This document shows, in pieces, positions 1-7,160 of a stretch of DNA of 64,000 nucleotides; position 1 is the first letter of the stretch; each line of letters begins with the position of its first letter. The notes beneath the pieces are model-generated. The model saw nothing but the letters and a program-made list of their open reading frames with translations, searched no databases and was not told where the DNA came from. Made by a program: the position numbers and the translations under genes. Origin of the DNA: Cytobacillus sp. NCCP-133 (GTDB taxonomy: Bacteria > Bacillota > Bacilli > Bacillales > Cytobacillaceae); NCBI RefSeq assembly GCF_026011715.1, contig NZ_BRVM01000019.1, forward strand, positions 1 to 64,000, read 5' to 3'.

Positions 1-16
1 CAAACTCTCCATATAA
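1..16 (-). rRNA. rrs: 16S rRNA, extreme 5' end only
   Basis: The reverse complement of the first bases reads TTATATGGAGAGTTTG. This matches the 5' terminus of Bacillus 16S rRNA, where GAGTTTG is the start of the universal 27F primer site. The gene continues beyond the window. A typical rrn leader and two tandem promoters lie directly upstream, which supports the call. The mature 5' end could differ by a few bases. Confidence 0.85.
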
Positions 17-124
17 GAGTTGATTAAGCTCGGTTTGTCTTTTCAAAAAAGACTAAAGAATTAACGTTGACGTTTTTGTTCGTTCAGTTTTCAAAGATCA
101 ATCTGCCGCTTAAGCGACTTTATT
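17..124 (-). other. rRNA operon leader between P2 and 16S
   Basis: This transcribed leader separates the downstream rrn promoter from 16S. On the minus strand it contains GATCTTTGAAAACTGAAC (complement near 81-98). This resembles the boxA-like antitermination and processing sequence found ahead of Bacillus 16S and 23S genes. The role in antitermination is known for rrn leaders in general and is inferred here. Confidence 0.65.
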
Positions 125-153
125 AATATATCACTTATAGACTTAAACGTCAA
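125..153 (-). promoter_or_regulatory. rrn promoter P2 (sigma-A)
   Basis: On the minus strand there is TTGACG (148-153), a 17 bp spacer and TATATT (125-130). It lies 76 bp downstream of an equally good promoter, which is the usual tandem arrangement of Bacillus rRNA operons. Regulation by initiating-nucleotide levels is known for such promoters and was not tested here. Confidence 0.85.
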
Positions 154-200
154 CAACTTTTTTGAGTTGTTTTTGTTTGTCGTCATCAGCGACGTTTACT

Positions 201-229
201 AATATACCAAGATACCATTTATAAGTCAA
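201..229 (-). promoter_or_regulatory. rrn promoter P1 (sigma-A)
   Basis: On the minus strand there is TTGACT (224-229), a 17 bp spacer and TATATT (201-206). An A/T-rich tract upstream could act as an UP element. Together with the second promoter at 125-153 it drives the rRNA operon that runs off the left edge. Confidence 0.85.
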
Positions 230-265
230 CAGTTATTTATAACTTTATTAAGTGAAATGAGCATA

Positions 266-496
266 TCAACCTTTTTGTTCTCGTTGATTGCGCGGACGCA
301 TGTATTTTAAACAATCTGATGGTGTTGCCACACGCTGGAATAATGAAAATAAAATTTGATATCTTTCTTCCATAGCTCTTTTTACAATATGGTCGATTCG
401 ATCGTCCATTAAATCGAATGAGATTTCATCCATCTCACGCTTAATAAGATACTCCATTTCTTTTACTTCTTTTTGGTTTATAAGCATACCTTTCAT
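266..496 (-). CDS. small conserved-looking protein of unknown function
   Basis: This is a 76-residue charged, helical protein with no signal peptide or membrane segment. It is rich in Glu, Arg and Met and ends in RPRNQREQKG. I do not recognise a named family, although I have an impression that a similar short protein sits beside rRNA operons in other Bacillaceae. Two ATGs are possible: 502, only 2 bases after AGGGGG, and 496, 8 bases after it. The second has normal spacing, so I chose it. The gene lies between divergent pdaB and the rrn promoters, and its stop is about 37 bp before the -35 of P1. It could be a regulatory or ribosome-associated small protein, but nothing in the sequence proves that. 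Confidence 0.6.
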   Translation of the reverse strand: MKGMLINQKEVKEMEYLIKREMDEISFDLMDDRIDHIVKRAMEERYQILFSLFQRVATPSDCLKYMRPRNQREQKG

Positions 497-502
497 ATCC
501 AT

Positions 503-861
503 TGCCCCCTGATTATTTAATATGCTTTATTAGCTTGTCCTCCGCTCTTACTACAAGCACTCAGACAATCCCTAAGCGTTTGCTTGATCTTACTTTGCCA
601 AACACTGTGCGCAGACATTTAGCCAGCACCTGCAAATAAAATCCGCCAAAAGAAAAGTGAATGGTTTTCAAGGATCTTGTTCGATCCCAAAAACCATCAT
701 ATTGCAAAAGTCTATATTAAGCTTTAACAATATTTTACGTTTTATGTTCCTGTAGTATTTTTCCATTTATGTTTTTTTATGAATTAAAATTTTACTCATG
801 TATAAGACAAGTTGAGCATAGGTATAAGACAAGGAATGTATCGGACGAGGTGAATGAGATT
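503..861. other. intergenic region between divergent small gene and pdaB
   Basis: This 359 bp region has no credible gene. It holds an interrupted palindrome at 661-697 (ATGGTTT and GGATC arms separated by symmetric CAA bulges) and a 12 bp direct repeat, GTATAAGACAAG, at 800-811 and 822-833 just ahead of pdaB. A sporulation (sigma-G) promoter for pdaB is expected here from the B. subtilis orthologue, but I could not identify one with correct spacing. Confidence 0.6.
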
Positions 862-1614
862 ATGAACTTTTTTTATGTGCTAAATGGGAAATCGTTAAAG
901 CAAATATCGTTAGTCGTAATTGCAGCATTTTTTACTGCTTGGTTCCTCTACATGGAGAACATTGTCCATATGCCTGCATTTTCAGCAAAAGACGGCCCAA
1001 AGGCAGTTTACAAAGGTGAAAAAGATTTAGCCATCACCTTTAATATTGGATGGGGGGATGTCAAAGCAGAACCAATTCTTGAAATTCTCAAAAAAAAAGG
1101 CGTAAAGTCTGCGACATTTTTCCTTGCTGGTTCCTGGGCGGAGCGCCATCCGGATTTAGTGGCCAGAATTGTGAAAGAGGGATACGAAATTGGAATATTG
1201 GGCTACGGTTATGAGGATTATACTGAGCTTGAAGAGGATAAAATCAGGCGTGACCTTGCAAAGGCACAAGAAGCTTTTAGAAAGCTAAATATTAAAGATA
1301 TTAAGCTGGTTCGTGCCCCAACCGGACATTTTGATCAAAAAACCTTAAAGGCTGCCGAAAGAATGGGGTATACGGTTGTTCATTGGAGTGTTGATTCAAA
1401 AGATTGGACCAACCCAGGGGTTCAGACAATAGTTAAAAATGTTGCTAGGGCTAAAAATGGAGATATTATTTTGCTTCATGCATCAGATTCGGCCAAACAA
1501 ACAGCAAAAGCCCTTCCGCTCATTTTAGATGATGTAAAAGCTAAAGGCCTAAAGCTTGTGTCCGTTTCGGAAATGATTGCCAATGCTGACACTAAGACAA
1601 ATGAAATTAAGTGA
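862..1614 (+). CDS. pdaB: PdaB-like polysaccharide deacetylase (sporulation)
   Basis: This is a 250-residue protein of the NodB/polysaccharide deacetylase family. The family member PdaB is needed to keep spores stable late in sporulation. An uncleaved signal anchor (about residues 11-30) precedes the NodB domain (about 55-240). The open frame runs upstream to 769, but GAGGTGA stands 9 bases before ATG 862 and the family begins MN-FYV, so I start there. Motif 1 reads TFNIGWGD, so the Asp that normally acts as catalytic base is Asn61. Motif 2 reads SWAERHP with only one of two usual metal-binding His. The RxP motif (RAPTG) and LLHASD motif are present. It may be catalytically weak or act on an unusual substrate. 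It is transcribed convergently with kbaA. Confidence 0.9.
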   Translation: MNFFYVLNGKSLKQISLVVIAAFFTAWFLYMENIVHMPAFSAKDGPKAVYKGEKDLAITFNIGWGDVKAEPILEILKKKGVKSATFFLAGSWAERHPDLVARIVKEGYEIGILGYGYEDYTELEEDKIRRDLAKAQEAFRKLNIKDIKLVRAPTGHFDQKTLKAAERMGYTVVHWSVDSKDWTNPGVQTIVKNVARAKNGDIILLHASDSAKQTAKALPLILDDVKAKGLKLVSVSEMIANADTKTNEIK

Positions 1615-1739
1615 AACATTATCAAAAGGGTAGCTCTCCCGCCCTGCTGATGGTTAGCCGAAACAAGCAAGTTTTACAATCTGTTGATTTCCTCTTTAAT
1701 ATGGGATTGCTGCTGCCGTTAACCCAGGATAAAGCAAAC

Positions 1740-1769
1740 AAAAGCCACCCATTATTTGGATGGCTTTTT
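1740..1769. terminator. bidirectional terminator between pdaB and kbaA
   Basis: The arms AAAAGCCACCC and GGATGGCTTTT enclose an AT-rich loop and are followed by T-runs on both strands. The single mismatch becomes a G-U pair in the minus-strand RNA, so it should work best for kbaA. The kbaA stop codon lies in the loop. Confidence 0.75.
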
Positions 1770-2384
1770 AGCTATTGCGCTTCTCTGTTTTTGAGAGTCT
1801 TTATTTAGTTTATGAAGAATAAGCAGCTGATAGGTGTTGCAAGCTAATAACGGGATCAACATTAAGTAAAGCCAGCTTTTTTCATTGACTCTTAAGACCG
1901 GCACCCACTCAATGGCTGTAACTGCAACCATAAAAAAGACAGCCGGAATAAACGCATGCTGATTCGTTTGCTTTACCTTAATTGCTGCAACTACAAGTCC
2001 GACTATAAGAAGAAAAAACGCAATGCTAAAGTACGGGAAGAGACTGTCTCCCTCATTAGCGAAAGCTTTATACCGAAAATAAACTAAATCAAACAGTGCA
2101 AATAATATAAGCACAATCTGGATTGGGTTCCACAAGCCTTTAAAAATCCCCAAACCAAAACGGTGTACAGTTAAATAAGCAAAAAATCCCATTTGGCTTA
2201 CAATACTAAAAATTAAGCCGACACCTACAAGCCAGAATAACACTGACAGAATTTCAAGAATATCAAAGTCAGCAAAGATAGGTGCAAATTCATCCCAACG
2301 AACAATAAATCCTACAACTCCAGTCGTAAAACCTCCAACCAAGAGAGTGGATATAAAAAGCTTTACCCAATTGCGGCTAGTCAA
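1752..2384 (-). CDS. kbaA: KinB-signalling pathway activation protein KbaA
   Basis: This is a 210-residue polytopic membrane protein with about six hydrophobic segments (near residues 8-28, 43-63, 85-103, 116-134, 145-160 and 170-188) and a basic C-terminal tail ending KKPSK. It matches KbaA, which in B. subtilis is required for the sensor kinase KinB to start the sporulation phosphorelay. The position between gerD and pdaB is the same as in B. subtilis. It is divergent from gerD and convergent with pdaB. The biochemical mechanism of KbaA is not known, so the functional statement rests on family and synteny. Confidence 0.88.
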   Translation of the reverse strand: MTSRNWVKLFISTLLVGGFTTGVVGFIVRWDEFAPIFADFDILEILSVLFWLVGVGLIFSIVSQMGFFAYLTVHRFGLGIFKGLWNPIQIVLILFALFDLVYFRYKAFANEGDSLFPYFSIAFFLLIVGLVVAAIKVKQTNQHAFIPAVFFMVAVTAIEWVPVLRVNEKSWLYLMLIPLLACNTYQLLILHKLNKDSQKQRSAIAKKPSK

Positions 2385-2470
2385 TTTATTTTTCCCCCAT
2401 AATAAAAAAATTCATACCTTATGATTGTACCAACCAAAGTTTGAAAAATCTAGGCATTGTATTTCCACCG

Positions 2471-2477
2471 CATAATA
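2471..2477 (+). promoter_or_regulatory. candidate sigma-G -10 element for gerD
   Basis: The sequence CATAATA, about 55 bp upstream of the gerD start, matches the -10 consensus of sigma-F and sigma-G promoters. The upstream region has no convincing -35 at 17-18 bp. The assignment relies on the known forespore expression of gerD in B. subtilis. Confidence 0.35.
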
Positions 2478-2531
2478 TTTGCTGATTTTCTTCATTCTAA
2501 AGGTAAGGATATCTCTGAAAGGAGCCTCACT

Positions 2532-3179
2532 ATGCTAAAAAAATTCCGTTTGCTCCTGCCATTTGCAATTGTGCTTTTCATTTCAGGCTGCGGACAAGGT
2601 GAATCCGGCGGCCAAATGGATTATGAGCAGACTAAAAAAATGGTTGTAGATATATTAAAAACAGACGATGGAAAAAAGGCAATTGAAGAGTTGATGGCAG
2701 ATGATAAAATGAAAGAAAAACTTGTCATGGACCAAAAAGTTGTAGCTGAGACAATTGAGAAAACACTAACTTCTGAAAAAGGAACTGAGTTTTGGAAAAA
2801 GTCTTTTGAAGATCCAAAATTCGCCGAAAGCATGGCAAAAAGCATGCAAAAAGAAAATGAACAGCTTTTGAAAGACTTGATGAAAGATCCTGAATATCGG
2901 GGTATGATGATCGAAGTCCTAAAAGATCCAGAACTTGAAAAAGAAGTAACCAATGTCCTTAAAAGCAAGGAATATCGTGAACACCTAAAGAAAGTAATGA
3001 CTGAAACCTTCGAAAGCCCACTTTTTAAAGCGAAAATTCAAGACATCCTTCTTAAAGCTGCAGAAGATGTTAAAAGCGGCGAACAGCAAGGAGGAGGAGA
3101 AGGCGGCGATGACAGCGGTGGCGGCGGCCAAGGTCAAGACCAAGGCGGTGACGGCGGTGGCGGTGGCGGTGGCGCTTAA
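2532..3179 (+). CDS. gerD: spore germination lipoprotein GerD
   Basis: This 215-residue lipoprotein is needed for rapid nutrient germination. It organises germinant receptors into the inner-membrane germinosome. A short signal peptide ends in the lipobox ISGC, so Cys20 should be lipidated. Residues 25-181 are a charged helical region that forms a rope-like coiled-coil trimer in known GerD structures. The last 34 residues are almost only Gly with a few Asp, Gln and Ser, longer and more Gly-rich than the B. subtilis tail as I remember it. The frame is open upstream to 2457, but AAAGGAG 7 bases before ATG 2532 and the signal peptide fix the start. It is the only plus-strand gene between kbaA and salA, as in B. 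subtilis. Confidence 0.93.
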   Translation: MLKKFRLLLPFAIVLFISGCGQGESGGQMDYEQTKKMVVDILKTDDGKKAIEELMADDKMKEKLVMDQKVVAETIEKTLTSEKGTEFWKKSFEDPKFAESMAKSMQKENEQLLKDLMKDPEYRGMMIEVLKDPELEKEVTNVLKSKEYREHLKKVMTETFESPLFKAKIQDILLKAAEDVKSGEQQGGGEGGDDSGGGGQGQDQGGDGGGGGGGA

Positions 3180-3195
3180 TATTAAATGAAAATGA

Positions 3196-3226
3196 AAACC
3201 TCTTCCAGTTCGGAAGAGGTTTCTTT
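3196..3226. terminator. bidirectional terminator between gerD and salA
   Basis: A perfect 11 bp stem (AAACCTCTTCC paired with GGAAGAGGTTT) with a 5-base loop is flanked by A and T runs on both sides. It separates the convergent gerD and salA genes. Confidence 0.9.
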
Positions 3227-3227
3227 A

Positions 3228-4286
3228 TTACTTGCTTTCAACAGCTTGTATTACTTTACGTGCAATATCCGTATATATTTGTCCAAGTTTATGCTCTTCC
3301 TCATAAATAGATGGTGCAAAATCTTCTTCATTCCAATCAGGCTGCTGAAGCGGCAGCTGTCCTAGCACTTCTGTTCTTAGTTCATCAGCCAGCTTTTCAC
3401 CGCCGCCTTGGCCAAAGACATGCTCTCTCTCGCCTGTTAGTTTGCTTTCAAAATATGCCATGTTTTCAATAACACCTAAAATTTCATGTTCTGTACGAAG
3501 TGCCATTGCTCCTGCACGAGCGGCAACAAATGCTGCAGTCGGATGTGGAGTTGTGACCACGATCTCTTTAGAGGAAGGCAGCATTGTATGTACATCCAAC
3601 GCAACATCGCCAGTTCCTGGAGGCAAATCAAGAAGCAAATAATCCAATTCGCCCCACTCCACTTCATTAAAGAAGCTGTTCAGCATTTTGCCTAGCATAG
3701 GTCCTCTCCAGATAATAGGTGCATTATCTTCAACAAAAAACCCCATCGAAATGACTTTGACACCAAAGCGTTCTACTGGCAGGATTCTTTCTCCCCTGAC
3801 AACAGGACGCTTTGTAATCCCCATCATATCCGGAACACTGAATCCATAGATATCAGCATCAATTAAGCCAACCTTTTTGCCTAGCCTTGCAAGCGATACA
3901 GCAAGGTTTACAGAAACAGTAGATTTCCCAACTCCGCCTTTTCCACTTGCAATCGCAATAAACTCAGTTTTATTCCCAGGAGAAAGGAGACCTTTATCTT
4001 CTCCCACAGATGCCTCTTTGTATTGTGAAAGCACTTCTTCAGGAAGCTCACTGAAGCGAATGCCGACTGTTTCTGCTCCAGCTTCTTTTAAAAGGTTCAC
4101 AATTTGAGTCTGTAGCTGAAGCTGTTCAGCTGTCCCTGTTTTAGCAACTTGAATCTTTACGCTGACATGGTTCTTTTCTTCTTTAATTTTAATTTCTTCA
4201 ATGGCATTTAGTTCGCCCAAAGTTTTATATAAAAATGGTTCCTGTAATCCGCTTAAAACTTCACTAACTCTCTGTTCCGTTAACAT
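3228..4286 (-). CDS. salA: Mrp/ApbC-family P-loop ATPase SalA
   Basis: This 352-residue protein equals the length of B. subtilis SalA (YbaL). An N-terminal MIP18/DUF59-like domain (about 5-85) is followed by a Mrp NTPase domain with the deviant Walker A GKGGVGKST at 115-123 and Walker B-like LLDLPPGTGD. The CxxC iron-sulfur cluster ligands of bacterial ApbC carriers are absent: the segment after ENMAYF holds no cysteine. This fits SalA, a repressor of scoC in B. subtilis, better than a true Fe-S carrier. It is monocistronic, since terminators lie on both sides. The start ATG at 4286 has a weak GGCGGGTG site. Confidence 0.9.
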   Translation of the reverse strand: MLTEQRVSEVLSGLQEPFLYKTLGELNAIEEIKIKEEKNHVSVKIQVAKTGTAEQLQLQTQIVNLLKEAGAETVGIRFSELPEEVLSQYKEASVGEDKGLLSPGNKTEFIAIASGKGGVGKSTVSVNLAVSLARLGKKVGLIDADIYGFSVPDMMGITKRPVVRGERILPVERFGVKVISMGFFVEDNAPIIWRGPMLGKMLNSFFNEVEWGELDYLLLDLPPGTGDVALDVHTMLPSSKEIVVTTPHPTAAFVAARAGAMALRTEHEILGVIENMAYFESKLTGEREHVFGQGGGEKLADELRTEVLGQLPLQQPDWNEEDFAPSIYEEEHKLGQIYTDIARKVIQAVESK

Positions 4287-4434
4287 CTTTGCACCCGCCT
4301 TTTGTATTCATTTCCATTTCAGTATAACATATTGAATATTCTTTACTGTTAATTCTATCACATCCCATTTTTTATCACTTTTCCCCCGTTTCTCAACCTT
4401 ATATCAGAGTGTTAAATTCATCTGAAGCTTCCGC

Positions 4435-4463
4435 AAAAAAGATGCCTTGTCAGCATCTTTTTA
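4435..4463 (-). terminator. terminator after cwlD
   Basis: The stem AAAAAGATGC / GCATCTTTTT has a 7-base loop and overlaps the last bases of cwlD. T-runs on both strands make it usable in either direction. Confidence 0.85.
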
Positions 4464-5192
4464 CTCCCATGTCTCTGTTAGTTCTTTCTCATTCGTATAA
4501 TAGCGCAAGATTCCGTTATAAATGGACGCAGCAATTTTATCCTGATATTCATCATTTTTCAGGTTGGCTCTTTCTCCCGGATTCGACAAAAATCCAACTT
4601 CCACTAAAACGCCTGGTTTCTTGGCATATTTTAAAATAAACACATTGTTTAATGGTTTCGAATTACGCTTGGTATTTTCAAGGTTGCGGCGCAGCTCGTC
4701 CTGTATAAATTTAGCAGCCCTTGCATTCTCCTTGATACCCGGGGCATAGAAGGTCTGGGCACCCCTCCAGCGTGGAGAAGGAATAGAATTCAAATGAATA
4801 CTTACATAAAATTCAGCGTCGGAAGTATTGATCATTTCCAGCCGCTTTTTAAGATCCTCCACTTTTCTTCTGCTATAGCCTCTGGTGCCCTCAGATGCAA
4901 GATCCCTGTCATTCTCTCTTGTCATAATGACAAGAGCCCCCTGCTCCTGAAGATAATCCCTTACCTTTAAAGAGACATCAAGGGCGATATCTTTCTCAAG
5001 AGTACCTTGATCACCAGCACCCCCATCCGGTCCTCCATGACCCGGATCAAGCAAGATAATCTTACCTGTTAAAGGCAGGTTCCACGATTCCCAGGAATCA
5101 TCATTAGAAAAATCATACTGCAAAATGAGAAAAAGGACGATAAGCCCGATCGCAAAACCGCCTATTTTAAATTTTTTCTTCATTTGTCCCAT
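4461..5192 (-). CDS. cwlD: spore cortex N-acetylmuramoyl-L-alanine amidase CwlD
   Basis: This is a 243-residue Amidase_3 enzyme that removes peptide side chains as the first step of muramic-delta-lactam formation in the spore cortex. An N-terminal membrane anchor or signal (about 10-25) precedes the catalytic domain. Zinc ligands His52 (DPGHGG) and Glu66 (LEKD) and the His in FYVSIHLNS are present, as is the catalytic Glu in VEVGFLSN. AGGAGGG stands 5-6 bases before the ATG at 5192. In B. subtilis the protein works with the deacetylase PdaA, which is not in this window. The neighbour ybaK is upstream in the same direction. Confidence 0.95.
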   Translation of the reverse strand: MGQMKKKFKIGGFAIGLIVLFLILQYDFSNDDSWESWNLPLTGKIILLDPGHGGPDGGAGDQGTLEKDIALDVSLKVRDYLQEQGALVIMTRENDRDLASEGTRGYSRRKVEDLKKRLEMINTSDAEFYVSIHLNSIPSPRWRGAQTFYAPGIKENARAAKFIQDELRRNLENTKRNSKPLNNVFILKYAKKPGVLVEVGFLSNPGERANLKNDEYQDKIAASIYNGILRYYTNEKELTETWE

Positions 5193-5295
5193 TCAGTCCC
5201 TCCTGCTTATCCTCATTTCAATATATGGGACAAGAAGGGATTCTAGAACTTAGAAATAAGGACAGCTCAGCCTTACGCAGGTTTAACAGAAGGGA

Positions 5296-5739
5296 TCAAT
5301 GGAGACGGAGTTTCCGTCTTCTTTCCCCTTTATTAAACCCCTCTGACCACCAGCTGTTTACATATTGCTCACACCTATAATAAAGGGATTCACTCATGAT
5401 GGCCTCCGAACCATGGCCCCAGTATAAAAAAAAGTTATATAATGTATCGACCAAATGCTTATGTTCCTTTTCGCATCTTGGTTTGACTTGTTCCATGGAT
5501 TCGCCATAGTATCCAAAACGGCTAAAGGTAGCGCCAAGCAAATACGCTTCTATCGCTACATCATAACAGGCCTCTTCAATTCCGGAATTCATCATGAGCC
5601 CTGTAACAAACCTGGATGACCCAAAGAATTGCTGAACTCTTTCTTTTAGAACTTTTATTGAAATTTCCCGAAGGACTGATTTTTCATATTTAATTTGCTT
5701 TTCTCTTTTTTTCTCTTTGAACGTCGTTATGACAGTCAC
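5296..5739 (-). CDS. ybaK: YbaK, DUF2521 family protein
   Basis: This is a 147-residue soluble protein, the same length as B. subtilis YbaK. Recognisable family blocks are AIEAYLLGATFSRFGYYGES near the middle and WWSEGFNKGE near the C-terminus. No catalytic motif, signal peptide or membrane segment is visible, and the family function is unknown. It is probably cotranscribed with cwlD 100 bp downstream. A short hairpin (GACGGA / TCCGTC) overlaps its last codons but lacks a good T-run. Confidence 0.85.
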   Translation of the reverse strand: MTVITTFKEKKREKQIKYEKSVLREISIKVLKERVQQFFGSSRFVTGLMMNSGIEEACYDVAIEAYLLGATFSRFGYYGESMEQVKPRCEKEHKHLVDTLYNFFLYWGHGSEAIMSESLYYRCEQYVNSWWSEGFNKGERRRKLRLH

Positions 5740-5828
5740 TTCTTTTTCACCCCTTGAAGATAGTCTTTATCTGCCGCAGGGTAGAAATACAAAAAGCATT
5801 CACGATTCGGCTGCCAATTTTTTATGTA

Positions 5829-5858
5829 AAAAGAAGCCCTAGCCTTAAGCTAGAGCTA
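5829..5858 (-). terminator. terminator after proA
   Basis: On the minus strand, AGCTCTAGC pairs with GCTAGGGCT (one G-U) around TTAAG and is followed by TTCTTTTT. It ends the proCBA operon. Confidence 0.8.
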
Positions 5859-5867
5859 CTCTTTTCC

Positions 5868-7136
5868 TTATCGGATTTGTCCCTCTCCGGACATAAGATA
5901 TTTACGGGTAGTAAGCGCTGGAAGCCCCATTGGTCCTCTCGCATGAAGCTTTTGAGTTGAAATTCCAATTTCAGCGCCAAAGCCTAACGCTCCTCCATCT
6001 GTAAACCTTGTCGATGCATTATGGTAAAGTGCTGCAGCGTCCACTAACTTCATAAACTTCTTTGCAGTCTCTGTGTTTTCAGTGATAATTGTTTCAGAAT
6101 GCTTTGTGCCATATTCATCAATATGATCAATCGCATCTTCAATGCTGCCGACCGTTTTAACAGCCAAATCTAAGCTAAGATATTCATTCGCCCAATCATT
6201 TTCATCCGCTGGCTGTACATCAGGAAGGGCAGCCGCTGCTGACTCATCGCCATGGACAGCAACGCCATGCTTTTTAAGGGCTTCTGCTAGCAGCTCCTTA
6301 TGCTCGTTAAGCCAAGCTTCGTGTACAATTAGCGTTTCTGCAGCATTGCAGACAGCAGGACGGTCTGTTTTTGCATTGATAAGGATATTGATTGCCTTCT
6401 CTGTGTCTGCTTCCTTATCAACGTAAATATGGCAATTTCCCACGCCCGTTTCCAGCACAGGAACTGTTGCATTTTCAACGACCGCCTTAATTAAAGACGC
6501 TCCTCCCCGAGGGATCAATACATCGATATGCTCTTTCATGGTGAATAGCTGCTGTGTAGCTTCTCTGTCTACCGTATCGATGAATTGAACTGCATCCTTT
6601 GGTATCTTTGTTTTTTCCAGTGCTTTATGAATAATCTCCACAATTGCTTTATTTGAATATAGAGCAGAAGATCCGCCTTTCAGCACAATAGCATTTCCTG
6701 ATTTTAAGGCAAGGCCGGCTGCATCCGCAGTTACATTCGGGCGCGCTTCGTAAATCATGCCTATAACGCCCAGCGGTACTCTTACCTCTTCTACTTTCAA
6801 ACCATTATCTAGCGTCCACCCGGACATAACATCCCCAATTGGGTCTTGAAGTTCTGCAACATTGCGAAGTCCTTCTGCAAAATCAAATATCCGATCTTTA
6901 TTTAGAGCAAGACGATCCATAAAGGCCGGCTCAAACCCTTTTTCTTCTCCATTTTTCAAATCATTTAGATTTGCTGCAATAATCGATTCGTATCCCGCTT
7001 CCAAAGCATCCGCTATAGTGTGGAGTGCTTCATTCTTCTCTTCTGTAGTCAATATACTTAATGTTTTGGCAGCCTTTTTTGCCTTTTTTGCCTGTTCTTC
7101 TACTATATTTGTCTTTACTGCTGCTGCAGTAGTCAT
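5868..7136 (-). CDS. proA: glutamate-5-semialdehyde dehydrogenase (gamma-glutamyl phosphate reductase)
   Basis: This 422-residue cytosolic enzyme reduces gamma-glutamyl phosphate to glutamate-5-semialdehyde with NADPH, the second step of proline synthesis. It has the aldehyde dehydrogenase fold with the family block GMIYEARPNVTADAAGLALK in the N-terminal half. The nucleophile Cys lies in NAKTDRPAVCNAAETL. LIPRGGASLI and GALGFGAEIGIST are also typical. The start at 7136 has AGGAGGG six bases upstream, and proB ends 24 bp before it. It is the last gene of proC-proB-proA. Confidence 0.96.
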   Translation of the reverse strand: MTTAAAVKTNIVEEQAKKAKKAAKTLSILTTEEKNEALHTIADALEAGYESIIAANLNDLKNGEEKGFEPAFMDRLALNKDRIFDFAEGLRNVAELQDPIGDVMSGWTLDNGLKVEEVRVPLGVIGMIYEARPNVTADAAGLALKSGNAIVLKGGSSALYSNKAIVEIIHKALEKTKIPKDAVQFIDTVDREATQQLFTMKEHIDVLIPRGGASLIKAVVENATVPVLETGVGNCHIYVDKEADTEKAINILINAKTDRPAVCNAAETLIVHEAWLNEHKELLAEALKKHGVAVHGDESAAAALPDVQPADENDWANEYLSLDLAVKTVGSIEDAIDHIDEYGTKHSETIITENTETAKKFMKLVDAAALYHNASTRFTDGGALGFGAEIGISTQKLHARGPMGLPALTTRKYLMSGEGQIR

Positions 7137-7160
7137 TGAATCCCTCCTATTGTATCTACA

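Noticed and set aside
1611-1808. 65-codon open frame after pdaB
   Set aside because: It crosses the bidirectional terminator and the kbaA 3' end; no ribosome binding site.
5281-5320. GACGGA/TCCGTC hairpin at the ybaK end as terminator
   Set aside because: It lies within the ybaK coding end and lacks a T-run on the minus strand; cwlD is probably cotranscribed.
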